In this document: piece after piece, positions 49,109 through 57,531 of the stretch
Numbering within the stretch: position 1 is the stretch's first letter
How the letters are laid out: the number at the start of each line of letters is the position of its first letter
Source of the DNA: Cupriavidus sp. WKF15
Lineage (GTDB): Bacteria > Pseudomonadota > Gammaproteobacteria > Burkholderiales > Burkholderiaceae
NCBI RefSeq assembly: GCF_029278605.1
Contig: NZ_CP119572.1
Location: 248,001 to 312,000, forward strand
Direction: 5' to 3'
DNA length: 64,000 bases
Position numbers and translations under genes: made by a program
Notes under the pieces: generated by a model
Told to the model about the DNA's origin: nothing
Seen by the model: only the letters and a program-made list of their open reading frames with translations
Databases searched by the model: none

Positions 49109-49124
49109 GCAGGGGAGCAAGAGC

Positions 49125-50117
49125 ATGACGCAAGTGGCCTGGCAAGGATCGGACCGCGCGCCCGTGGGGCAGCGCGGCGGACAACCCGAATGGAACGGCA
49201 TGGCGCGCACCGATGCATCGGGTGCCATCCCCGGCGGCGGCGCCATTGCGCCGGCCGGCCCGATGGCGCCCGGTGCGCCGCTGGCCGACATCGGCCTGCA
49301 GACCGGCGCGCAGCGTTCGCAGCAGACGCATGAACAGGTGCGTACCGGCGGCGAGGTGATCCTGGACCTGCAGCACATCTCGCTGTCGTTCGGCGGCGTG
49401 AAGGCGCTGACCGACATCTCGTTCGATGTGTGCGAGCACGAGATCCGCGCCATCATCGGCCCCAACGGCGCGGGCAAGAGTTCGATGCTGAACGTGATCA
49501 ACGGCGTGTACCACCCGCAGCAGGGGCGCATCGTGTTTCGCGGCGAGGAGCGCCGCCAGATGCATCCGACCGCGGCCGCGCGCCAGGGCATTGCGCGTAC
49601 GTTCCAGAACATCGCGCTGTTCAAGGGCATGACGGTGCTCGACAACATCATGACCGGCCGCAACACGCAGTTCCGCACCGGCTTTCTCGCGCACGCGCTG
49701 TGGTGGGGGCCGGCGCGCAACGAGGAGATGCGGCACCGGCAGAAGGTCGAGGAGGTGATCGATTTCCTGGAGATCCAGTCGATCCGCAAGACGCCGGTGG
49801 GACGCCTGCCGTACGGCTTGCAGAAGCGCGTCGAACTGGCGCGCGCACTCGCGGCCGAGCCGTCGATGCTGCTGCTGGACGAGCCGATGGCCGGCATGAA
49901 CGTGGAAGAGAAGCAGGACATGTGCCGCTTCATCCTGGACGTGAACCGGCAGTTCGGCACCACCATCGTGCTGATCGAGCACGACATGGGCGTGGTGATG
50001 GATATCTCGGACCGCGTGGTGGTGCTGGATTACGGCAAGAAGATCGGCGACGGCACGCCGGACGAGGTCAAGGCCAATCCGGATGTGATCAGGGCCTACC
50101 TGGGCACCTCGCACTGA
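49125..50117 (+). CDS. livG: branched-chain-type ABC transporter ATPase (LivG) with N-terminal extension
   Basis: A 330-residue ATPase. Walker A IIGPNGAGKSS is at about residues 110-120, the LivG insert MTGRNTQFRTGFL follows, and there is a signature GLQKRVELARALA, Walker B LLLDEPMAGM and H-loop IEHDMG. A Gly/Ala/Pro-rich leader of about 75 residues precedes the fold, where LivG normally starts. The start at 49125 has aggggag; internal ATGs exist, so the leader needs confirmation. It couples ATP hydrolysis to uptake with livHMF. Confidence 0.92.
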   Translation: MTQVAWQGSDRAPVGQRGGQPEWNGMARTDASGAIPGGGAIAPAGPMAPGAPLADIGLQTGAQRSQQTHEQVRTGGEVILDLQHISLSFGGVKALTDISFDVCEHEIRAIIGPNGAGKSSMLNVINGVYHPQQGRIVFRGEERRQMHPTAAARQGIARTFQNIALFKGMTVLDNIMTGRNTQFRTGFLAHALWWGPARNEEMRHRQKVEEVIDFLEIQSIRKTPVGRLPYGLQKRVELARALAAEPSMLLLDEPMAGMNVEEKQDMCRFILDVNRQFGTTIVLIEHDMGVVMDISDRVVVLDYGKKIGDGTPDEVKANPDVIRAYLGTSH

Positions 50118-50164
50118 GCCCGCGCGCGGGCTCTCCCTTCAACCGATTCCACCGGAACGCAGCC

Positions 50165-51079
50165 ATGACGTTCTTCATTGAAATCCTGCTCGGCGGCCTG
50201 CTGTCGGGCCTGATGTACTCGCTGGTGGCGCTGGGCTTCGTGCTGATCTACAAGGCCTCGGGCGTGTTCAACTTCGCGCAGGGCGCGATGGTCTACTTCG
50301 CCGCGCTGGCCGTGGTGGGCCTGATGGACAAGGGCCTGCCGATGTGGGCCGCCGTGATCGGCGCCTTCGTCGTGATGATCGTGGTCGGCATGAGCACCGA
50401 GCGCTTCGTGCTGCGCAAGCTGGTCAACCAGCCGCCCATCACGCTGTTCATGGCCACCATCGGCCTGTCGTTCTTCCTGGAAGGACTGGGGCCGCTGCTG
50501 TTCGGCAACGAAGTGCGCCCGATCAACCTCGGCATCGTCGATGAGCCGATCGAGGCGATCCTGACGCGCTTCAATATCGTCCTCTCCAAGTTCGACCTGG
50601 CCGCGGCCGCGATCGCGGGCGTGCTGGTCGGCTCGCTCGCACTGTTCTTCCAGTACACCAAGGTGGGCCGCGCGCTGCGCGCGGTGGCCGACGACCACCA
50701 GGCCGCGCTGTCGCTGGGCATTCCGCTGCAGCATATCTGGGCGATCGTGTGGGGCGTGGCGGGTTTCGTCGCGCTGGTGGCCGGCATGCTGTGGGGCTCG
50801 CGCAATGGCGTCCAGTTCGCGCTGACCCTGACGGCGCTGAAGGCGCTGCCGGTGCTGATCCTCGGCGGCTTCACCTCGGTGCCGGGCGCCATTGTCGGCG
50901 GCCTGATCATCGGCGCCTCGGAGAAGCTGGCCGAGATCTACATCCCGCCGGTGTTCCAGTCGGCGTTCGGCGGCAACTTCGGCGGCATCGAAGGCTGGTT
51001 CCCGTATGTGTTCGCGCTGCTGTTCCTGCTGGTCAGGCCCGAAGGCCTGTTCGGCGAGAAGCATATCGACCGCGTCTGA
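50165..51079 (+). CDS. livH: branched-chain-type ABC transporter permease (LivH)
   Basis: A 304-residue inner-membrane permease with about eight segments. GGLLSGLMYSLVALGFVLIY and the early FNFAQGAMVYFAA are the LivH hallmarks. The EAA-like loop is GRALRAVADDHQAALSLGI. It is separated from livG by 47 bp that include a short perfect palindrome at 50117-50132. The C-terminal FLLVRPEGLFGEK is typical. Confidence 0.95.
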   Translation: MTFFIEILLGGLLSGLMYSLVALGFVLIYKASGVFNFAQGAMVYFAALAVVGLMDKGLPMWAAVIGAFVVMIVVGMSTERFVLRKLVNQPPITLFMATIGLSFFLEGLGPLLFGNEVRPINLGIVDEPIEAILTRFNIVLSKFDLAAAAIAGVLVGSLALFFQYTKVGRALRAVADDHQAALSLGIPLQHIWAIVWGVAGFVALVAGMLWGSRNGVQFALTLTALKALPVLILGGFTSVPGAIVGGLIIGASEKLAEIYIPPVFQSAFGGNFGGIEGWFPYVFALLFLLVRPEGLFGEKHIDRV

Positions 51080-51105
51080 ACCGACTTCGCTCCAGGAGAC
51101 TTTCC

Positions 51106-52182
51106 ATGTTCTATCGTGAAGCCGGCCAGTTCAAGACGAGCTACGTCGCCGACAGCCAGATCTTCCCCATCCGCCAGGACCGCATCGGCTTTGCGGTACT
51201 GATGGCGCTGGCCTTCCTGGTGATTCCGTTCGTTGGGTCGGAATACTGGTTCTCGGCCATCCTGATCCCGTTCCTGATCTTCGCGCTCGCGGCGCTGGGC
51301 CTGAACATCCTGACCGGCTATGCCGGACAGCTTTCGCTGGGCACCGCGGCCTTCATGGCGGTGGGCGCTTACGCGGCCTACAACTTCCAGCTGCGTGTCG
51401 AGGGCTTGCCGGTGCTGCTGACGTTCGTCCTGGCGGGGCTTTCCGCCGCCGTGGTGGGCGTGGCATTCGGCCTGCCGTCGCTGCGCATCAAGGGCTTCTA
51501 CCTGGCGGTGGCCACGCTCGCCGCGCAGTTCTTCGTGGTGTGGGCGCTGACCAAGTTCCCCTGGTTCTCCAACAACAGTTCGTCGGGCGTGATCACCGCG
51601 CAGCGGCTGGACCTGTTCGGCATCGCCATCGACACGCCGGTGAAGAAGTACCTGTTCGTGCTGACCTTCGTCACGGTGCTGGCGTTCATTGCCAAGAACC
51701 TGGTGCGCTCGGCCACCGGCCGCGCCTGGATGTCGGTGCGCGACATGGACGTGGCGGCCGAGGTGATCGGCATTCCGCTGATGCGCACCAAGCTGCTGGC
51801 CTTTGCCGTCAGCTCGTTCTACTGCGGCGTGGCCGGCGCGCTGTACGCGTTCTGCTACCTGGGCTCGGTGGAGCCGGACGGTTTCTCGCTGGACCTGTCG
51901 TTCCGCGTGCTGTTCATGATCATCATCGGCGGCGTGGGCAGCATCCTGGGCTCGTTCCTGGGCGCGGCCTTCATCCTGTTGCTGCCGATCTTCCTGGACA
52001 ACGTGCTGCCGCCGCTGGCATCGCTTCTGCACCTGCCGTTCACGAATGCCACGGTGTCGCATATCCAGCTGATGGTATTCGGCGGCCTGATCATCTTCTT
52101 CCTGATCGTGGAGCCGCACGGGCTCGCGCGGCTGTGGCAGATCGCCAAGGAGAAGCTGAGGCTGTGGCCGTTCCCGCACTGA
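51106..52182 (+). CDS. livM: branched-chain-type ABC transporter permease (LivM)
   Basis: A 358-residue permease with about ten segments. ALAALGLNILTGYAGQLSLGTAAFMAVGAYAAY is spread over residues about 60-95, LPSLRIKGFYLAVATLAAQF follows, and the coupling loop is GRAWMSVRDMDVAAEVIGI. It starts 26 bases after livH behind ccaggagac. Confidence 0.95.
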   Translation: MFYREAGQFKTSYVADSQIFPIRQDRIGFAVLMALAFLVIPFVGSEYWFSAILIPFLIFALAALGLNILTGYAGQLSLGTAAFMAVGAYAAYNFQLRVEGLPVLLTFVLAGLSAAVVGVAFGLPSLRIKGFYLAVATLAAQFFVVWALTKFPWFSNNSSSGVITAQRLDLFGIAIDTPVKKYLFVLTFVTVLAFIAKNLVRSATGRAWMSVRDMDVAAEVIGIPLMRTKLLAFAVSSFYCGVAGALYAFCYLGSVEPDGFSLDLSFRVLFMIIIGGVGSILGSFLGAAFILLLPIFLDNVLPPLASLLHLPFTNATVSHIQLMVFGGLIIFFLIVEPHGLARLWQIAKEKLRLWPFPH

Positions 52183-52265
52183 TCGTATTCCCTGCTTTCC
52201 GACGTAGCGTTCCATCAAACGGGTACCCCATAACAAACGCACCTGCCAAGGTGAAGGAGACTGTC

Positions 52266-53603
52266 ATGACAACCCTGATTCGCAATGTGCAGCGTGCCGT
52301 GCTGGCCGTGAGCGCCGCGGCCGCGCTGATGGCGCCGGCGGCCTCCGCGCTGGCGCAGGCCAGCGAGCAGTTCGTGGCGCTGCCGAGCTACCGCGTGGGC
52401 CCGTATGGCGCCAACGGGCAGTCCTGGTATGGCGGCTTCGTCGACTACCTGAACTACGTCAACCTGAAGGACGGTGGCGTCAATGGCGTCAAGCTGAGCT
52501 GGGAAGAGTGCGAAACCGAATACAACAACGCCAAGGGCGTGGAGTGCTATGAACGCCTGAAGGCGAAGAACACCACCACCAAGGGCACGGCCTATCACTC
52601 GATGTCGACGGGCATCTCGTACGCGCTGGTCGACAAGACGGCCGCCGACAAGGTACCGCTGGTGATGATGGGCTACGGCCGCACCGATGCGGTGGACGGC
52701 TCGGTGTTCCCCTATGCCTTCCCGCTGGTGACGACCTACCAGATGCAGGTGTCGGCCATCGTGAAGTACCTGGCCGGCAAGAACGGCGGCTCGCTCGCCG
52801 GCAAGAAGATCGTCTACCTGTACCACGACTCGGCCTATGGCAAGGAGCCGATCGTGGCACTGCAGGCCGAGGCCAGGCTCGGCAAGTTCAACCTGGTCGA
52901 GATCCCGGTGGCGCACCCGGGCAACGAGCAGGGCGCGCAGTGGCTGAAGATCCGCCAGGAGAACCCGGACTACGTGATCTTCTGGGGCTGGGGCGTGATG
53001 AACCAGACCGCGCTGAAGGCGGCGCAGAAGGTGGGCTTCCCGCGTGACAAGATGATTGGCTCGTGGTGGGCAGGCTCGGAAGAAGACACCGTGCCCGCCG
53101 GCGAAGCCGCGAAGGGCTATATGAGCGCCACCTGGAACGTGGCGGGCCGCAGCGTGCCGCTGATCGCCGACATCGACAAGGTGGTGTACGGCGCGGGCAA
53201 GGGCAACATGCTGGACAAGAACAAGGTGGGCTCGGTGCTCTACAACCGCGGTGTTTCGGCGGCTGTCGTGACCGTGGAAGCCATCCGCGTGGCGCAGGAG
53301 AAGTTCGGCAAGGGCAAGCCGATGACCGGCGACCAGATGCGCTGGGCCTTCGAGAACCTGAACCTGACCAACGCGCGCCTGCAGCAGCTTGGCGCAACCG
53401 GCCTGCTGCCGGAGATCAAGACGAGCTGCGACAACCACGAGGGCTCGGGCAAGGTGAAGATCCAGCAGTGGGACGGCACCAAGTGGGTCGTGGTGTCCGA
53501 CTGGATCGAAGGCAACAAGAACCTGATCCACCCGCTGTTCAAGGCGACCGCCGCGCAGTATGCGAAGGAAAAGGGGATCACGCCGGGGTGCATGAAGTCG
53601 TGA
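52266..53603 (+). CDS. periplasmic substrate-binding protein of the ABC cassette
   Basis: A 445-residue precursor with signal peptide (AAALMAPAASALAQ) and a type I periplasmic-binding fold (peripla_BP_6-like). Landmarks are YRVGPYGANGQSWYGGFVDYLNYVN, VKLSWEECETEYNNAKGVECYERL and VYLYHDSAYGKEPIVAL. It is longer than LivK/LivJ (about 370 residues) and not an obvious amino acid binder. Together with the two flanking CoA ligases it suggests a carboxylic acid ligand. Confidence 0.9.
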   Translation: MTTLIRNVQRAVLAVSAAAALMAPAASALAQASEQFVALPSYRVGPYGANGQSWYGGFVDYLNYVNLKDGGVNGVKLSWEECETEYNNAKGVECYERLKAKNTTTKGTAYHSMSTGISYALVDKTAADKVPLVMMGYGRTDAVDGSVFPYAFPLVTTYQMQVSAIVKYLAGKNGGSLAGKKIVYLYHDSAYGKEPIVALQAEARLGKFNLVEIPVAHPGNEQGAQWLKIRQENPDYVIFWGWGVMNQTALKAAQKVGFPRDKMIGSWWAGSEEDTVPAGEAAKGYMSATWNVAGRSVPLIADIDKVVYGAGKGNMLDKNKVGSVLYNRGVSAAVVTVEAIRVAQEKFGKGKPMTGDQMRWAFENLNLTNARLQQLGATGLLPEIKTSCDNHEGSGKVKIQQWDGTKWVVVSDWIEGNKNLIHPLFKATAAQYAKEKGITPGCMKS

Positions 53604-53622
53604 TGCTGTATGCGTCCTGATG

Positions 53623-53658
53623 GTGGTCTCTCCTCTCACTCAGGGGAGGAGAGACCAC
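53623..53658. repeat. 13-bp-arm palindrome between binding-protein gene and livF
   Basis: Arms gtggtctctcctc (53623-53635) and gaggagagaccac (53646-53658) around a ten-base loop, 20 bases after the binding-protein stop. The right arm includes ggaggag and could occlude a ribosome site. It is related in core to the 1109 and 54545 hairpins. Confidence 0.7.
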
Positions 53659-53709
53659 TGAATGGGACGCGAAGTCCAGAGTTATCGCAACGCCAACACG
53701 AGCCGTACC

Positions 53710-54525
53710 ATGACCCTCCTCTGCGTCAACAACATCGAAGTCATCTACGATCACGTGATCCTGGTGCTCAAGGGCGTGTCGCTCGAAGTGCCGGAGGGCA
53801 AGATCGTGGCCCTGCTGGGGGCCAACGGCGCGGGCAAGACCACCACGCTCAAGGCCATCTCCAACCTGCTGCACGCGGAGCGCGGCGACGTCACCAAGGG
53901 CTCGGTCGAATACCGCGGCGACCGCGTCGACCAGCTCACGCCGAACGATCTCGTCAGGCGAGGCGTGATCCAGGTGATGGAGGGCCGGCACTGCTTCGCC
54001 CACCTCACCATCGAGGAAAACCTGCTGACCGGCGCCTATACGCGCGGCCTGTCGCGCGGCGAGACGCGTGAGGAGCTGGAGAAGATCTATGACTACTTCC
54101 CGCGCCTGAAGACGCGCCGCAAATCGCAGGCGGGCTACGCCTCGGGCGGCGAGCAGCAGATGTGCGCGATCGGCCGGGCCATGATGGCCAAGCCCGCGAT
54201 GATCCTGCTGGACGAGCCGTCGATGGGTCTCGCGCCGCAGATCGTTGAGGAGATCTTCGAGATCGTGCGCGACCTCAACACGCGCGAGAAGGTCAGCTTC
54301 CTGCTGGCCGAGCAGAACACCATGGTGGCGCTGCGCTACGCCGACTATGGCTACATCCTCGAGAACGGCCGCGTGGTGATGGACGGCGACGCCGAGTCGC
54401 TGCGCACCAACGAGGACGTCAAGGAGTTCTACCTTGGCGTGGCCGCCAATGATGCGGACGGCGCGGCGCGCAAGTCGTTCCGGGATGTGAAGAGCTATCG
54501 CCGAAGAAAGCGCTGGCTCGCATAA
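53710..54525 (+). CDS. livF: branched-chain-type ABC transporter ATPase (LivF)
   Basis: A 271-residue ATPase. Walker A is LLGANGAGKTTTLKAISNLL, the signature region is YASGGEQQMCAIGRAMMAKP, Walker B is MILLDEPSMGLAP, and AEQNTMVALRYAD is the LivF-type H-loop block (Gln for His). The start at MTLLCVNN fits the family but lacks a ribosome site. An in-frame ATG at 53662 sits right behind the ggaggag of the palindrome and would add 16 residues. The basic tail SYRRRKRW is unusual. Confidence 0.93.
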   Translation: MTLLCVNNIEVIYDHVILVLKGVSLEVPEGKIVALLGANGAGKTTTLKAISNLLHAERGDVTKGSVEYRGDRVDQLTPNDLVRRGVIQVMEGRHCFAHLTIEENLLTGAYTRGLSRGETREELEKIYDYFPRLKTRRKSQAGYASGGEQQMCAIGRAMMAKPAMILLDEPSMGLAPQIVEEIFEIVRDLNTREKVSFLLAEQNTMVALRYADYGYILENGRVVMDGDAESLRTNEDVKEFYLGVAANDADGAARKSFRDVKSYRRRKRWLA

Positions 54526-54544
54526 GAGATGCCGATTGTGTTCC

Positions 54545-54564
54545 CTCTCCCATCATGGGGAGAG
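54545..54564. repeat. CTCTCCC hairpin between livF and the second ligase
   Basis: ctctccc (54545-54551) and gggagag (54558-54564) around atcatg, 20 bases after livF. It has the same core as the hairpins at 1109 and 53623. Confidence 0.65.
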
Positions 54565-54612
54565 TGGAGCAGTGCGCGCTGTATCCACCGACCTTATTCG
54601 TCGTATCCAACC

Positions 54613-55863
54613 ATGCCCGAATACTTCGATTCGCTCGAAACCCGTGCGCCGGAAATCCGCGAGCAGGCGCTGATGGCCGCGCTCGCGCGCCAGGTCGCCC
54701 ATGCCAGGACGCACGCGCCATACTTTGCCGAGGCGCTGCGCGACGCAGACCCGGCCGCGCTGACTTCGCGCGACGCGCTGGCCGCATTGCCGGTGACGCG
54801 CAAGTCGGACCTGAGCGCGCGGCAGAAGGCCATGCCGCCGCTGGGCGGACTCAATGCCACGCCGGTCGGCGGGCTGCGCCACATCTTCCAGTCGCCGGGC
54901 CCGATCCACGAACCGGACGGCCACGCTGCCGACTGGTGGCGCATCGCCCGCGCCATGTTCGCCGCCGGCTTCCGCTCGGGCGAGCTGGTTTACAACACCT
55001 TTTCCTATCACTTCACGCCGGCCGGCATGATGATGGAGACCGGTGCGCACAAGCTGGGCTGCTGTGTGTTCCCGGCAGGCGTCGGGCAGACCGAGTCGCA
55101 GGTGCAGGCGCTGGCCAGCCTGCAGCCATCGGCCTACGCGGGCACGCCGTCGTTCCTCAAGCTGCTGCTCGAGCGCGGCGCGGAAATGGGCCTGCCATGC
55201 CACAGCCTGTCCAAGGCGCTGGTCTCGGGCGAGGCGCTGCCGCCTTCGCTGCGCGGCTGGTTCCAGGAGCGCGGCATCCGCGTGCAGCAGATGTATGGCA
55301 CGGCCGATGTCGGCCTGATCGCCTATGAAACCGAAGGCGGCGACGGCTGGGTCGTCGACGAAGGCGTGCTGGTCGAGATCGTCGAGCCGGGCGGCACGCG
55401 GCCGATGCCGGAAGGCGAGACCGGCGAGGTGGTGGTCACGGTGCTCGGCAACGGCGACTATCCGCTGATCCGCTTCGGCACCGGCGACCTGTCGGCCATC
55501 GTCACCGATTCCTCGCACCGCGCCAGCCCCTGCGGGCGCACCAATATCCGCCTCAAGGGCTGGCTGGGCCGCGCCGACCAGACCACCAAGGTCAAGGGCA
55601 TGTTCGTGCATCCGGGCCAGGTGGCCGATGTGCTGCGCCGCCATCCGGAGATCCGCGCCGCGCGGCTGGTCGTGACCGGCACCATGGGCGCCGACGTGAT
55701 GACGCTGCATTGCGACGCCGCGCGCGACGATGATGGCTTGCGCCAGGCCGTGGCGGAGTCGCTGCGTGAGGTGATGCGCCTGCGCGGCGAGGTGGCCTTC
55801 GTGGCGTCGGGGTCGCTGCCGCAGGACGGCAAGGTGATCGAGGACGCGCGCCGCTACGACTAG
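54613..55863 (+). CDS. phenylacetate-CoA-ligase-like AMP-forming ligase
   Basis: A 416-residue PaaK-type adenylating enzyme. YFDSLETRAPEIREQALMAAL opens it, and ALVSGEALPPSLRGWFQERG and QQMYGTADVGLIAYE form the AMP-binding core. PLIRFGTGDLSAIV and the C-terminal lid TTKVKGMFVHPGQV complete the fold. It would activate an aryl or short carboxylic acid to its CoA ester. It is the last gene of the transporter cassette, making two different ligases in one cassette. Confidence 0.88.
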   Translation: MPEYFDSLETRAPEIREQALMAALARQVAHARTHAPYFAEALRDADPAALTSRDALAALPVTRKSDLSARQKAMPPLGGLNATPVGGLRHIFQSPGPIHEPDGHAADWWRIARAMFAAGFRSGELVYNTFSYHFTPAGMMMETGAHKLGCCVFPAGVGQTESQVQALASLQPSAYAGTPSFLKLLLERGAEMGLPCHSLSKALVSGEALPPSLRGWFQERGIRVQQMYGTADVGLIAYETEGGDGWVVDEGVLVEIVEPGGTRPMPEGETGEVVVTVLGNGDYPLIRFGTGDLSAIVTDSSHRASPCGRTNIRLKGWLGRADQTTKVKGMFVHPGQVADVLRRHPEIRAARLVVTGTMGADVMTLHCDAARDDDGLRQAVAESLREVMRLRGEVAFVASGSLPQDGKVIEDARRYD

Positions 55864-55867
55864 CGGA

Positions 55868-56323
55868 TCAGTTCCCGTGCCCGCCCGGTGGCCGGGTGGG
55901 CAGGCGCAGCATCCAGATACTCACCGCCGCCGCACACGCAATCAGCGCCGCCGACGCCAGCGGCCGGGCGCGCATGAACCAGGCGGTGGCGCCCATCGAC
56001 GTCCACATCATCACCAGCGCCAGGCACTTCGCGCGCAGCGGGATGCTGTGATGGCGCTGCCAGTCGCTGACCAGCGGGCCGAAGCGCGGATGCTCGAGCA
56101 GCCAGCCGTGAAAGCGTTCGGAGCCGCGCGCGAAGCAGGCCGCGGCGAGCAGCACGAACGGCGTGGTCGGCAGCACCGGCAGGAAGATGCCGATGATGCC
56201 GAGCAAAAGACTGATCGCCCCCAGTGCGACCCACATCGCGCGCAGCAACCGCTGCCGTCGGCACAGTACGACCGTGGCGGCAGGTTCGGACGTGTCACGC
56301 TGCAGGGACGTCAATGGCGGCAA
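55868..56323 (-). CDS. YbaN-family (DUF454) membrane protein
   Basis: A 151-residue inner-membrane protein. The signature is ALGAISLLLGIIGIFLPVLPTTPFVLLAAACFARGS, read across residues about 34-69, followed by LLEHPRFGPLVSDWQ. It has about three to four membrane segments. Function is unknown. It begins 6 bases after the nitronate monooxygenase gene and so is probably co-transcribed; it converges closely on the PaaK-like gene. Confidence 0.9.
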   Translation of the reverse strand: MPPLTSLQRDTSEPAATVVLCRRQRLLRAMWVALGAISLLLGIIGIFLPVLPTTPFVLLAAACFARGSERFHGWLLEHPRFGPLVSDWQRHHSIPLRAKCLALVMMWTSMGATAWFMRARPLASAALIACAAAVSIWMLRLPTRPPGGHGN

Positions 56324-56329
56324 GCGCGC

Positions 56330-57307
56330 TCAGCGCGCAATACCCAGCCGCGCCTTGGCCGCGTCGTACTCGCCCTTCATGCGCGCGATGATCTCGCCGG
56401 CAGGCACGATATCGTGGATCTGGCCCACACCTTGCCCGGCACCCCAGATGTCCTTCCAGGCCTTGGTCTTGGAGCTGCCGCTGGAGAAGTCCATCTTGCT
56501 CTTGTCGGCCACGGGCAGGTTCTCCGGGTCCAGGCCCGCACCCACGATGCTTTCGCGGATGTAGTTGCCGTGCACGCCGGTGAACAGGTTGGTGTAGATG
56601 ATGTCGGCGGCTGCCGAGTCGGTGATCGAGCGCTTGTACGACTCGCTCGCGTGCGCTTCCTGCGTGGCGATGAAGCGCGTGCCCACGTAGGCGAAGTCGG
56701 CGCCCATGGCCTGCGCGGCCAGCACGGCGTCGCCGGTGGCGATCGAGCCCGACAGCGCGATGGGACCGTCGAAGATCTTGCGCACCTCGCCGACCAGCGC
56801 GAACGGCGACAGCATGCCGGCATGGCCGCCAGCGCCGGCAGCCACCAGGATCAGGCCGTCCACGCCGGCTTCCAGCGCCTTCTCGGCGTGGCGCAGGCTG
56901 ATCACGTCGTGCAGCACGATGCCGCCGTAGCTGTGCACGGCGTCGATCATCTCCTTCATCGGCGCGCGCAGCGAGGTGATGAAGATAGGCACCTTGTGGT
57001 CGACGCAGACCTTGATGTCATGTTCGAGCCGCGCGTTCGACGCATGCACGATCTGGTTCACCGCGATCGGGCCGACCGGCTTGCCGGGATTCGCGGCCTT
57101 GAAGCTGGCCAAGTCTTCCTGCATCTGCGTGAGCCATTCGTCGAGCAGCTCCGCCGGCCGGGCGTTCAGTGCCGGGAACGAGCCGACGATGCCGGCCTTG
57201 CACTGCGCCAGAACCAGTTCCGGGTAGCTGACGATGAACATCGGCGAGGCGATGACGGGAAGAGCCAGGTTTTGCAAAACCTGAGGCAGTTGTCGGGCGG
57301 CGGGCAT
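56330..57307 (-). CDS. nitronate monooxygenase (FMN, NPD family)
   Basis: A 325-residue TIM-barrel flavoprotein. PVIASPMFIVSYPELVLAQCKAGIVGSFPALN begins it (residues about 17-48), with VDGLILVAAGAGGHAGMLS and the FMN-phosphate region ALSGSIATGDAVLAAQAMGADFAYVGTRF. It oxidises nitronates such as propionate 3-nitronate, or related substrates. It is preceded by a TetR-like palindrome. It probably forms a two-gene operon with the DUF454 gene. Confidence 0.9.
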   Translation of the reverse strand: MPAARQLPQVLQNLALPVIASPMFIVSYPELVLAQCKAGIVGSFPALNARPAELLDEWLTQMQEDLASFKAANPGKPVGPIAVNQIVHASNARLEHDIKVCVDHKVPIFITSLRAPMKEMIDAVHSYGGIVLHDVISLRHAEKALEAGVDGLILVAAGAGGHAGMLSPFALVGEVRKIFDGPIALSGSIATGDAVLAAQAMGADFAYVGTRFIATQEAHASESYKRSITDSAAADIIYTNLFTGVHGNYIRESIVGAGLDPENLPVADKSKMDFSSGSSKTKAWKDIWGAGQGVGQIHDIVPAGEIIARMKGEYDAAKARLGIAR

Positions 57308-57351
57308 GGTGTCTCCTGAACCACGTGCGGGCGCCGGTGGCGCCCTGAAAT

Positions 57352-57363
57352 GAACGGTCGTTC
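57352..57363. promoter_or_regulatory. palindrome upstream of nitronate monooxygenase
   Basis: GAACG-gt-CGTTC, 45 bases before the gene start and beside attata. The form resembles TetR-family half-site pairs. No TetR gene is adjacent. Confidence 0.45.
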
Positions 57364-57531
57364 GATTATAGGGATTTTCAGATTGACGAGGCTAGAGCCG
57401 TCAATCTACGCCATTTCCGGGAATCGTCGGTTCCGACGAGGCCTGTCGGACGAGTCGGCCGCAAGAATCGCGTCAGGTACGCAAGCGGTTGCCGCTTCGC
57501 ACGGCGGCCCGACAACCTCATGGAGACAGTC

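Noticed and set aside
46244..49987. A minus-strand open frame of over 1200 codons continuing upstream of the Crp-type gene
   Set aside because: The part beyond 46912 is antisense to the acyl-CoA ligase and livG, has no domain sense, and is the usual by-product of very GC-rich codon use. Only the 222-residue Crp-type protein is supported.
50117..50132. Perfect palindrome agcccgcgcgcgggct between livG and livH as a terminator
   Set aside because: There is no T-run, and it lies inside an evident operon; at most it is a minor mRNA hairpin.
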